A DNA stretch of 43,626 nucleotides from Verrucomicrobiota bacterium (GTDB taxonomy: Bacteria; Verrucomicrobiota; Verrucomicrobiia; Opitutales; Opitutaceae): contig JAEWBF010000003.1 in assembly GCA_023391285.1 (NCBI GenBank), positions 1-43,626 of the forward strand, read 5' to 3'. The position numbers and the translations under genes are program-made. The notes under the pieces were generated by a model. That model saw only the letters and a list, made by a program, of their open reading frames with translations, searched no databases and had not been told where the DNA came from. Positions within the stretch are counted from its first letter, which is position 1, and each line of letters opens with the position of its first letter. Positions 37,350-43,626 of this stretch are shown one piece after another.

Positions 37350-39227
37350 ATGGCCCTCCTCCCGATGAACCTCGATATTGCTGCTCGCGCTTGGCTGCGC
37401 GTCATCTTCGTCCTTCCCCTCCTCGCGTCCGCGCCGGCGTTCGCCGCCGACGACGTCGAGCCGATCGTGTCCACCACGCCCATGGTCTTCGAAGCCGAAG
37501 ACGGCGGCGTGCACGGCGAACTCGTCGTCGCATCGGAGATTCTCACGCCCGACGCGCGCAACGAACTCGTCTACACGATCACGGGCGAACCCATGTTTGG
37601 CCGCGTCGGTTTGGCCGGGGGCGACGACGCCGATTTCTTTCGCAACAAGACATCACGGCTAGGTTATTTCGCGTATCGGCCGAACGACGACTACAGCGGC
37701 GAAGATTCCTTCAGCTACACGGTGCGCAACGAAACCTCCGGTCTGGTTTTCCAGAACACGGTCGTGATCTCCGTCAAACCCCCTCCGCCCCTCATGCTCG
37801 ACAAGCTCGAGGTCGATGCCACGCGCGTGCGCACAATGGACGTCCGCGACGTGTCGCTCACGACGCGTCCCAACATTCCCGTTTCGCAAAAACTCCCGAG
37901 TCACGAAGACTTCATGGCACAATCGGACCGCCTCCTGATTTCCGATCCGAAGGTCGCCTTCCTGCTCGACGATCAAGCGAAGCCGCAAAACGGCAACGCG
38001 CGCCTGGATCGCACCACCGGCCAGCTCACCTATGCCCCGAATCCCGGTTTCATCGGCGAAGATCGCTTCTCCTATTACACGGTCGACGAAAACAACCCGC
38101 ACCTCGGCGTGGAAAACACCGTCATCGTCCGGGTCGAGCCGATCCGTCAACTCAAGCACATCACCGCCGACCGCTCGCGCAGCCGCGAGGTCGACCTCGT
38201 ATTCGTCATCAACAACTCGCCTTCGATGGCCGCGCACCAAAGTCGCATCGCGTCGAACCTGAGCCGGTTTCGCGAACTGTTTCACTCCCGCGATCTCGAT
38301 TATCGCATCGGTGTGCTGACGACCGATTTCGTGAATGCCGACCCGCGTCGCCGCGGCGACAGCCAATACTTCAAGGAAGTCCGTTCGGTTGAGCTCGATA
38401 AAGCCGGCAACGTCGTTCTCGACCGCCGCGGTCGCCCGAAGCAGATCGAGAAGCGCGTCGCGAGCAATGGCGCGCTCGTGACGTTGCCCGTGATGTCGCA
38501 ACCTTGGGTCACGCCGAAAACTCCCGACAGCATCTTCGCCGAGCTCGTGAAGGTCGGCACCAACGGCGATAGCAACCGCACCGCGTTCACCGCGGTCTAC
38601 AACTTCGTCGCCGGCTACTACAACAAGCAACACACCTTCCTCCGCCCCGAGGCCACCACCATCGTCGTCTTCTTCATGGACGAGGAAGAAACCCGCATGG
38701 CCATGTGGGAGGAAAAAAGAGACGGCACGCGCGAAGCCCGCTGGATCGAGAACGGCACGCTGCCCGAGTTGCTCAAGCAGTTCAACGCGCGCAACCCGCA
38801 GCAGCGCCAGACGCTCGACGGCTACATCAACTATTGGGTGCTGCGGCCCTTCATCATCGCGAAAGGCAACAAGCGCGGAAAACTCGAGATGCACGCCGTG
38901 GTCTCGCCCGACAACATCTCGCATCGCCGCGCCGCGGAACTCACCGGCGGAACCGTGCTAAATATCGAAAGCGATTTCTCCGGCCCGCTCGCCGCCCTCG
39001 GGGATCGCATCGCGGAAACCGTCGCAGTCGCGCTCGACCCCGTCTCGGCCGGCGCGACCCTCTACAAAAAGAGCCTGCACGTGCTCGTCGACGGCGAGGA
39101 GGTTCCATCCGACCCGGACAACGGTTGGATCTACGATGAACGCTCCCACAGCATCCGTTTCCAAGGCGACGCGAAGAAGAAAGCCTTCACCGCCAAGATC
39201 GACGTCACTTACGAAGAGCACCGGTGA
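37350..39227 (+). CDS. Secreted VWA-domain protein with cadherin-like repeats
   Basis: The start at 37350 (or the ATG at 37365) gives a signal peptide (LRVIFVLPLLASAPAFA) and about 625 residues. Two tandem-95/cadherin-like modules are present: RLGYFAYRPNDDYSGEDSFS with YTV, and LTYAPNPGFIGEDRFSYYTV. A von Willebrand A-type domain follows (VDLVFVINNSPSM, then a VFFMDEEETR segment). The first MIDAS position is Asn instead of Asp (NNSPS), so metal binding may be weakened. The C-terminal part ends with a YEEHR motif. A role in adhesion or cell-surface assembly is inferred; no enzyme motif is seen. Confidence 0.75.
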   Translation: MALLPMNLDIAARAWLRVIFVLPLLASAPAFAADDVEPIVSTTPMVFEAEDGGVHGELVVASEILTPDARNELVYTITGEPMFGRVGLAGGDDADFFRNKTSRLGYFAYRPNDDYSGEDSFSYTVRNETSGLVFQNTVVISVKPPPPLMLDKLEVDATRVRTMDVRDVSLTTRPNIPVSQKLPSHEDFMAQSDRLLISDPKVAFLLDDQAKPQNGNARLDRTTGQLTYAPNPGFIGEDRFSYYTVDENNPHLGVENTVIVRVEPIRQLKHITADRSRSREVDLVFVINNSPSMAAHQSRIASNLSRFRELFHSRDLDYRIGVLTTDFVNADPRRRGDSQYFKEVRSVELDKAGNVVLDRRGRPKQIEKRVASNGALVTLPVMSQPWVTPKTPDSIFAELVKVGTNGDSNRTAFTAVYNFVAGYYNKQHTFLRPEATTIVVFFMDEEETRMAMWEEKRDGTREARWIENGTLPELLKQFNARNPQQRQTLDGYINYWVLRPFIIAKGNKRGKLEMHAVVSPDNISHRRAAELTGGTVLNIESDFSGPLAALGDRIAETVAVALDPVSAGATLYKKSLHVLVDGEEVPSDPDNGWIYDERSHSIRFQGDAKKKAFTAKIDVTYEEHR

Positions 39228-39278
39228 TCCGCCGCGCGTCGCGCGCACCCGCAACCTATTTCCGCGGTCTCAACGCGG

Positions 39279-39782
39279 ATGAAACTCCTGCCCGACACCT
39301 GGTCGCACCTGTTCGTGCTCGAAACGCCGCTGCTGGAACTCGTCGCGCGCGGCACCTTGCTCTACACCGGCATCCTCGTGCTCTTCCGCTTCATGCCGCG
39401 CCGCAGCGGCGGCGAGATGGCGCTGATGGATTTGATCTTCGCGCTGCTGATCGTGTCCGCCGTCTCGCATTCGCTCGGCGACTACACTTCCATCACCGAC
39501 GGCTTGTTCCTGGTCGCGGTCACCATGACATGGAACTACGTGCTCAACGCCCTGAGCTTCAGAATTCCTCTGATCGAGAAGCTGCTATCTCCCTCCGCGT
39601 TGCCGGTCGTCAAAGATGGAAAGCTTCTCCTGCGCAACATGCGCCGGGAATTTCTCACCCGCGAGGAACTTCACACCTGCCTGCGCGAGCACGGCGTCGA
39701 AGACCTCGCTGACGTGAAGATCGCCCGCATCGAAGGCGACGGAAGCATCAGCGTCATCAAGCACAGCGATCGCCGCGGCTGA
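39279..39782 (+). CDS. DUF421 membrane protein (YetF/YrbG type)
   Basis: This 167-residue protein has three N-terminal hydrophobic helices (ARGTLLYTGILVLFRFM, DLIFALLIVSAVSHSL, GLFLVAVTMTWNYVLN). The DUF421 cytoplasmic domain follows: ALPVVKDGKLLLRNMRREFL, TREELHTCLREHGVEDLADV and AIEGDGSISV-like ARIEGDGSISVIK. The family occurs widely and lacks a firm function, though Bacillus members affect spore and envelope traits. It ends 34 bp before the palindromic repeat. Confidence 0.88.
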   Translation: MKLLPDTWSHLFVLETPLLELVARGTLLYTGILVLFRFMPRRSGGEMALMDLIFALLIVSAVSHSLGDYTSITDGLFLVAVTMTWNYVLNALSFRIPLIEKLLSPSALPVVKDGKLLLRNMRREFLTREELHTCLREHGVEDLADVKIARIEGDGSISVIKHSDRRG

Positions 39783-39815
39783 CGCCCGCCATCGCCTCAG
39801 CTCGCAATCCCCGCG

Positions 39816-39843
39816 GAATGGAGGCGCGGTGCCCTCACCGCGC
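39816..39843. repeat. Palindromic repeat, copy 1
   Basis: AATGGAG precedes a perfect stem GCGCGGTG-CCCT-CACCGCGC (39824-39843). It lies between two convergent genes (DUF421 and DoxX) and matches the element at 41879-41905 in every base except one loop position. A dispersed REP-like element or bidirectional terminator is likely. Confidence 0.8.
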
Positions 39844-39851
39844 ATGAACCC

Positions 39852-40307
39852 TCATTTCCGGCTCGCCGCCGTCACCAACGGCGTCAACCGCGCGAGCACC
39901 AGCGCACCGCTCAACGCGATCACGATGTCCCGCACCGCAATATCCAAAAACCGCCCCCAAACCAACAGCTGGGCCGCGATCGCGAGCAGCCACGCCATCA
40001 CCACGAATCCGCCGAGGCGCGGCTTCACCAGCACGAGAACGCCCGCGACGATCTCGATCACACCCACGATCTGCATGAAGGTCGACGCGGACACCGGCAC
40101 CACGCGCAACACCAGCGGATTCAAGTAAGTCTCCCACTGCGCGAGGAAGTGGGTGAATTTGTCGGCCCCGGCAACAATCGGGACGACGCCGAACAAGATG
40201 CGCAGCGTCGTGTGCGTGGTCTGCAACACGCGCGTTTCGGTCTGCGGTGCGAGCACCGCCGCGGAAGGGATCGGATGAGTGATAGCCATGATCTGAATGG
40301 GTTTCAC
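39852..40307 (-). CDS. DoxX-like membrane protein
   Basis: Up to 151 residues; the ATG at 40289 (MAITHPIP) is an equally good start. Four hydrophobic helices follow, with the DoxX-type opening TLRILFGVVPIVAGADKFTH, then SASTFMQIVGVIEIVAGVLVL, GGFVVMAWLLAIAAQLLVWG and DIVIALSGALVLARL. The family contains small quinone-linked or redox-associated membrane proteins with little functional data. It is divergent from the ECF sigma gene, and the 143 bp between them may be a shared control region. Confidence 0.85.
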   Translation of the reverse strand: MKPIQIMAITHPIPSAAVLAPQTETRVLQTTHTTLRILFGVVPIVAGADKFTHFLAQWETYLNPLVLRVVPVSASTFMQIVGVIEIVAGVLVLVKPRLGGFVVMAWLLAIAAQLLVWGRFLDIAVRDIVIALSGALVLARLTPLVTAASRK

Positions 40308-40412
40308 GACCGCACCAGAGGTCGCTTATCCGGTTTGATGCCCCGCCGTGGCGGCGGTTACACCCGTTCTCACCTCGCGCAGATTTGCCCGCGCAGTCTC
40401 CGGCGCCATCGT

Positions 40413-40443
40413 TGTAACCTTCCGCCACGCTCCTGCATCGAAT
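40413..40443 (+). promoter_or_regulatory. Candidate ECF-type promoter upstream of the sigma factor
   Basis: TGTAACC at 40413-40419 and CATCGAAT at 40436-40443 with 16 bases between resemble ECF promoters (AAC-type -35 element, CGT/TCGA-type -10 element). It points at the sigma factor gene, so autoregulation is possible. The -10 element is only 7 bases from the start codon, implying an almost leaderless transcript. Weak, single-site evidence. Confidence 0.3.
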
Positions 40444-40450
40444 CACCGAC

Positions 40451-41155
40451 ATGCACCTACTCGCCGCCGCGCTTCCGTCTTATTCCGAGCGACCCCGCGT
40501 CGAGGTCACCGACCTTGAGGCGATCGCCGCCGTGGTGGGTGGAAACCGCGCGATGTTCGAGATCATTGTGCGACGCTACAACACGCAGCTCTTTCGCGTC
40601 GGCATGGCCTACCTGCGCAATCGAACGCAAACGGAAGACGCGATGCAAAACACCTACCTGAAAGCGTTCCTGCACCTCGACCGTTTCCACGGCAGCTCCG
40701 CCTTCGCCACTTGGCTGACGCGCATCATGATCAACGAGTGCCTGATGATCCTGCGGACGAAAAAACGTTTCACCATGGAACGCTTCGAGGAAGGCCAAGC
40801 AGAGTTGGAACAGTCGTCACTCTTCGTCGCCCCCGCCAACCCGCTCCATGAGCAGGAGATCAAAGCCGTATTCGAAAAAGCGATTCAGGCGCTGCCCCGC
40901 ACGCATCGCGCCGTTTATCTCCTGCGCGCGGTGCAACGGCTTTCGACCGAAGAAACTGCGCGCTGCCTCGGGCTCTCCACGGCCAACGTGAAAGTTTCGC
41001 TGCATCGCGCGCGGGAAGGCCTCAAGGCCGAGTTGATGCGCAGCGCCGCCGGCGTCGAGCTATTCGACTATCCCGCTTCCTTTTGCGATCCGATGACCGC
41101 GCGGGTGATGCAGGCGGTGCTCTCGGCCCCGGCATTACCCCGGGAAAACCCCTGA
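40451..41155 (+). CDS. ECF-type RNA polymerase sigma factor
   Basis: This 234-residue protein has sigma region 2 (FEIIVRRYNTQLFRVGMAYL, then AMQNTYLKAFLHL and FATWLTRIMINECLMILR) and region 4 (LPRTHRAVYLLRAVQRLSTE, CLGLSTANVKVSLHRAREGL). Region 4 is followed by a ~45-residue C-terminal extension (VELFDYPASFCDPMTARVMQ) beyond the usual ECF length. No anti-sigma gene is adjacent; the extension might take that role. Likely function is stress or envelope response. The DoxX gene divergent from it is a candidate target. Confidence 0.93.
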   Translation: MHLLAAALPSYSERPRVEVTDLEAIAAVVGGNRAMFEIIVRRYNTQLFRVGMAYLRNRTQTEDAMQNTYLKAFLHLDRFHGSSAFATWLTRIMINECLMILRTKKRFTMERFEEGQAELEQSSLFVAPANPLHEQEIKAVFEKAIQALPRTHRAVYLLRAVQRLSTEETARCLGLSTANVKVSLHRAREGLKAELMRSAAGVELFDYPASFCDPMTARVMQAVLSAPALPRENP

Positions 41156-41488
41156 GCGAATCGCGGCTCGTCCCGCTTGACACGCCCGCGTTCCTAAATC
41201 TGGTCCGGGCGTTCAACCCCCACCCATGGCGAACGCTTTCACAGATTACACGCGATCGACTCGCGCGATTGTCATCTGTCCCACGTCGCCGGCGGTGTGA
41301 ACTGACGAGCCTGCTTGATCGCTCAAGACGGCCCGCCCGTGCACATGCGCCGGCGAATCGGCGGCCAGCGGCGTCGCTCCCCTGGCCAACCTCGGATGCG
41401 CTTCCCGCATCCTGCTCCATGCTCCGTTGTCCGCGCTTCCTCTGACGAAGCGCGCCCATCCCAAAAAATTCAAGCAGCAGACGACTCC
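41156..41488. other. 333-bp region with no recognised gene
   Basis: No coding frame here has a recognisable domain or a good ribosome-binding site. A TTGACA occurs at about 41179-41184, but no -10 element lies at proper spacing. The region presumably carries the HPF gene promoter. Confidence 0.5.
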
Positions 41489-41869
41489 ATGAAAACAGGC
41501 ATGAATAGCGACCTCCGTTCCAAGCTCCTCCTTCGCGGCATTCACCTCTGGCTCACCGACGCGATGAAACTCGCGGTCGAGACCAAGGCCGAACGCCTCT
41601 TCCGTCACGAACCTCGCATCGTCCGTCTGCGCATCGATGTCGAACGCGACCTCCGCGGCCGCACGCGAGTCTTCACTGCCAAGGGCCGCATCGAGATCGC
41701 CGGACCCGATCTCACCGCCGCGGTGACAACCGAAGACGCTTACATGTCGATCAACCTCCTCATCGACAAACTCGACCGGCTCCTGCGCAAACGCGTGACG
41801 AACACCCTGCGTCGACGTTCTACCGACGATATCCGCGAGCACGCGCCCACCGCGACAGTGGCATTCTGA
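41489..41869 (+). CDS. hpf: Ribosome hibernation promoting factor (HPF/RaiA, short form)
   Basis: This 126-residue protein matches the short HPF/RaiA fold: LLLRGIHLWLTDAMKLAVET, KAERLFRHEPRIVRLRIDVE, TAKGRIEIAGPDLTAAVTTE, DAYMSINLLIDKLDRLLRKR. The last region is the hallmark basic helix. In the family it binds the decoding centre and stalls or dimerises ribosomes in starvation. It has no long C-terminal dimerisation domain. The chosen start is the ATG at 41489; a second ATG follows at 41501. A terminator-type palindrome sits 17 bp past the stop. Confidence 0.88.
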   Translation: MKTGMNSDLRSKLLLRGIHLWLTDAMKLAVETKAERLFRHEPRIVRLRIDVERDLRGRTRVFTAKGRIEIAGPDLTAAVTTEDAYMSINLLIDKLDRLLRKRVTNTLRRRSTDDIREHAPTATVAF

Positions 41870-41878
41870 ACTCGATCC

Positions 41879-41910
41879 AATGGAGGCGCGGTGCCCCCAC
41901 CGCGCTTTTT
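41879..41910 (+). terminator. Palindromic repeat copy 2, acting as HPF terminator
   Basis: The same AATGGAG-GCGCGGTG unit as at 39816, here with loop CCCC and stem CACCGCGC at 41898-41905, is followed directly by TTTTT. This gives a complete intrinsic terminator 17 bp after the HPF stop. The same sequence in another intergenic location without a T-tract makes it both a repeat and a terminator. Confidence 0.75.
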
Positions 41911-42016
41911 GATCGACGGAATGCGCAAGGGCCGGACTCGGGATTGGCGATTGCCGCCGCTGCGGCGAGTCGTTCAAGTTTCTCCGGCCCTTTCGCATTC
42001 TCATGCCCGTTGCCCC

Positions 42017-42592
42017 ATGAAAAATGCCCCCACCCCGAAGCGAACGTTGTCCCCCGAAACACGTCAGACTTTGCTCGAAACGCTAGAGAAACGCTTCGCA
42101 GAGAATCCTGCCCGCCACAAAGGAGTCACCTGGACCGCCGTCGCGAAACGGCTCGACGCTCATCCCGAAAAACTGGCGTCGCTCGCCGAGATGGAACGAA
42201 CCGGCGGCGAGCCCGACGTCGTGGGTAAAGATCCGAAAACCGGCGCCTATCTCTTCGTCGATTGCTCTCCGCAAAGTCCCGCTGGTCGTCAGAGTCTCTG
42301 CTACGACCGCGCCGCGCTCGAGTCGCGAAAGAAATTCAAACCCAAGAACAGTGCGATGGACGTCGCAGAGGAAATAGGCATCGAGCTGCTTACCGAGGAG
42401 GAATACGCCGAGCTGCAGAAGCTCGGGGAGTTCGACACGAAGTCGTCGAGCTGGCTGAAAACTCCGCCCGAAATCAGAAAGCTGGGCGGCGCGATCTTCG
42501 GGGACCGCCGCTTCGGTCGCGTCTTCACCTATCATAACGGCGCCGAGTCCTACTACAGCGGCCGCGGCTTTCGTGGCGTGCTGCGGGTGTGA
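42017..42592 (+). CDS. DUF4256 family protein
   Basis: The start at 42017 gives 191 residues. The protein matches the DUF4256 pattern throughout: RQTLLETLEKRFAENPARHK, MERTGGEPDVVGKDPKTGAY, DCSPQSPAGRQSLCYDRAAL, IGIELLTEEEYAELQKLG, SWLKTPPEIRKLGGAIFGDR and the end YHNGAESYYSGRGFRG. No function is established for the family; it is cytosolic with no signal peptide. It is followed 25 bp later by the DUF3592 gene. Confidence 0.92.
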   Translation: MKNAPTPKRTLSPETRQTLLETLEKRFAENPARHKGVTWTAVAKRLDAHPEKLASLAEMERTGGEPDVVGKDPKTGAYLFVDCSPQSPAGRQSLCYDRAALESRKKFKPKNSAMDVAEEIGIELLTEEEYAELQKLGEFDTKSSSWLKTPPEIRKLGGAIFGDRRFGRVFTYHNGAESYYSGRGFRGVLRV

Positions 42593-42617
42593 ACTCGCGG
42601 CGCACGCGACTGGGTCC

Positions 42618-43058
42618 ATGACGCCCGCGTTGATCTTCAGCCTCGTTGCGGCGGCCGCGTTGGTCTTCGCATTCCTGCACTGGCTCGAAATCCGACGCAC
42701 CGCACGTGCGCTCCCACGGATGACGGTGACGACCGGTGTCGTGCGCGAATTGGAAAGCCTTCTGAGCAATCGCGAGGCCGGCAGCGTGAAATCGACCACG
42801 CTCGTGAACGTTGAGTTCCCCGTCGGCGGAAAAATCTACACGTGCCGGACGCTGCGTTTATTCCAGGGAAACTGGAGCCGCGGCGATGTTGGAAAAAAAT
42901 TCGACTTCCCGCCCGGCCAACAGGTCGGCGTCTATTATGATCCGCACGATCCGCGCCGCAGCGCCTTGATGCTGGATAAACCCCGCTACGATTCCGTGGG
43001 GTTCACCGTCCTGTTCGCAGGCATCTTCGTGATCCTGGCCGCGGTCAGCACCCGTTGA
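42618..43058 (+). CDS. DUF3592-like membrane protein
   Basis: This 146-residue protein has a hydrophobic N-terminal helix (LIFSLVAAAALVFAFL) and a C-terminal one (VGFTVLFAGIFVILAAVS). Between them is a beta-rich domain with VNVEFPVGGKIYTCR, FPPGQQVGVYYDPHDPRRSAL, the characteristic middle of DUF3592 proteins. Function is unknown; it faces the periplasm or cytosol between two anchors. It may be co-transcribed with the DUF4256 gene. Confidence 0.8.
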   Translation: MTPALIFSLVAAAALVFAFLHWLEIRRTARALPRMTVTTGVVRELESLLSNREAGSVKSTTLVNVEFPVGGKIYTCRTLRLFQGNWSRGDVGKKFDFPPGQQVGVYYDPHDPRRSALMLDKPRYDSVGFTVLFAGIFVILAAVSTR

Positions 43059-43120
43059 GACGTTCGTCGCGGCCGCATGGCTGCCAGTTGCCTGGCTGCG
43101 AAATGCCGGTTTGCTTTGGC

Positions 43121-43303
43121 ATGAAACCGAAGGTCGAAAAATCCGTGCCGCCCAAATCCGACGAGCCGCGCCAAACCACGATCACGCCGCTGGATCGGAA
43201 AATGAAACAGCGCGCACTGCAACGGTGGGAAGGCGAAGGCGGCGGTCTTCCGCCCACACCGGAAGCCAAGCCCGACGCGCCGTCGCGCCAAAAGAACCGG
43301 TGA
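43121..43303 (+). CDS. Small hypothetical protein
   Basis: A 60-residue frame from ATG 43121 (an earlier in-frame start at 43055 overlaps the previous gene's stop). It is rich in Lys, Pro, Glu and Arg, with TPLDRKMKQRALQRWEGEGG in the middle and no signal or membrane segment. I do not recognise the family; the charged, low-complexity ends make a disordered nucleic-acid or protein-binding peptide possible. Its position just behind the DUF3592 gene is the only context. Confidence 0.45.
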   Translation: MKPKVEKSVPPKSDEPRQTTITPLDRKMKQRALQRWEGEGGGLPPTPEAKPDAPSRQKNR

Positions 43304-43348
43304 TCGCCACGCCGCCGCACGTCTGGAAAAACCTGAAACAACTCCAGT

Positions 43349-43374
43349 GGCGCGGCAGCGCCCGTAGGGACGGG
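43349..43374. other. Two adjacent short hairpins
   Basis: GGCGC-GGCA-GCGCC (43349-43362) and CCCGT-AGGG-ACGGG (43361-43374) are both perfect 5-bp stems sharing two bases, so they cannot form at once. They could form alternative structures in the gap after the small protein. No T-tract is present. Confidence 0.35.
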
Positions 43375-43543
43375 ACTCAAACCCGCGGTGAGACCGCCGA
43401 GATCGCAAGTAATCCGAAGGCCATGCCGGCCATCGAACGCCACAAAGCGGGGTGGACGACATCTAGCCGGACGGCGCTGCCCGCACTGGCCGCCCCGTCG
43501 TTGCCACAAATCCGACCACCACGAGCGCTCCACAAGGATCAGC

Positions 43544-43626
43544 TCACCGCTTGATTCGGACGATTTCCGCGCCGTGGATTTCCACCACCGCTCCGTCCAT
43601 GGACGGTGAATAGAACGAGAAGACGA
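43544..43626 (-). CDS. C-terminal end of an unidentified protein
   Basis: A minus-strand frame is open from the right edge to a TGA at 43544-43546, giving about 26 residues (VFSFYSPSMDGAVVEIHGAE, then IVRIKR). The composition is protein-like, with alternating beta-strand residues, but it is too short to place in a family. It could also be a chance open frame. Confidence 0.35.
   Translation of the reverse strand, partial: VFSFYSPSMDGAVVEIHGAEIVRIKR

Noticed and set aside
43360..43430. tRNA-like stretch on the minus strand with a GGTTTGAGTCC T-loop-like sequence
   Set aside because: No D-arm, anticodon arm or CCA end could be fitted around it, so it is not a tRNA.

Overview
The window is a high-GC bacterial chromosome segment, most likely from the Verrucomicrobiota and within that the Opitutaceae or a close relative. 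This rests on the gene mix: carbohydrate genes with LacI and AraC regulators, a TonB receptor without a SusD partner, a secreted Asp-box/Ig protein with C-terminal repeats of the kind seen in that family, and a DUF4256 protein. It is an inference from protein content, not from a marker gene. The first ~1.8 kb is visibly lower in GC than the rest.

Layout. (a) 1-2547 is a scarred genomic-island junction. An IS3-family element ends at about 124 and truncates a HEPN/RES-type gene. Next come an apparently intact tyrosine recombinase, the 3' half of a tRNA-Asn (an attachment-site remnant), and the C-terminal piece of a second recombinase, fused in frame to the N-terminus of a polysaccharide pyruvyl transferase. 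(b) 2603-17664 is a sugar/uronate-polysaccharide utilisation region: solute-binding protein, TPR protein, LacI and AraC regulators, Gfo/Idh/MocA dehydrogenase, xylose-isomerase-like TIM barrel, a GH1 glucosidase reduced to its two ends, a PL5-like alginate lyase, a beta-propeller protein, a frameshifted TonB receptor and a CE15-type glucuronoyl esterase. (c) 17796-22416 is an oxyanion block, chrA-modABC, followed by an AI-2E-family permease. (d) 22470-25518 holds a cytosine-deaminase-like amidohydrolase with an MFS permease, then infA. (e) 25621-27727 holds a fatty-acid-hydroxylase/haemolysin-III fusion gene (two compensating frameshifts), a structured intergenic stretch and a receiver-only response regulator. 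(f) 27788-30576 encodes a two-subunit molybdenum hydroxylase (IorAB type), a plausible consumer of the molybdate imported by ModABC. (g) 30816-39227 holds two large secreted proteins flanking a KaiC-like ATPase/histidine kinase operon. (h) 39279-43626 has small housekeeping or stress genes (DUF421, DoxX, ECF sigma factor, HPF, DUF4256, DUF3592) with a palindromic repeat present twice.

The genes in (b) form a picture of uptake and breakdown of uronic-acid-containing polysaccharide, but three of them are broken (pyruvyl transferase, GH1, TonB receptor), so the locus may be decaying or the assembly may carry single-base errors. Three of the lesions, in two genes, are single-nucleotide indels, which could be sequencing errors. 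The GH1 deletion and the pyruvyl transferase chimera cannot be explained that way. No rRNA, intact tRNA or CRISPR array was found.
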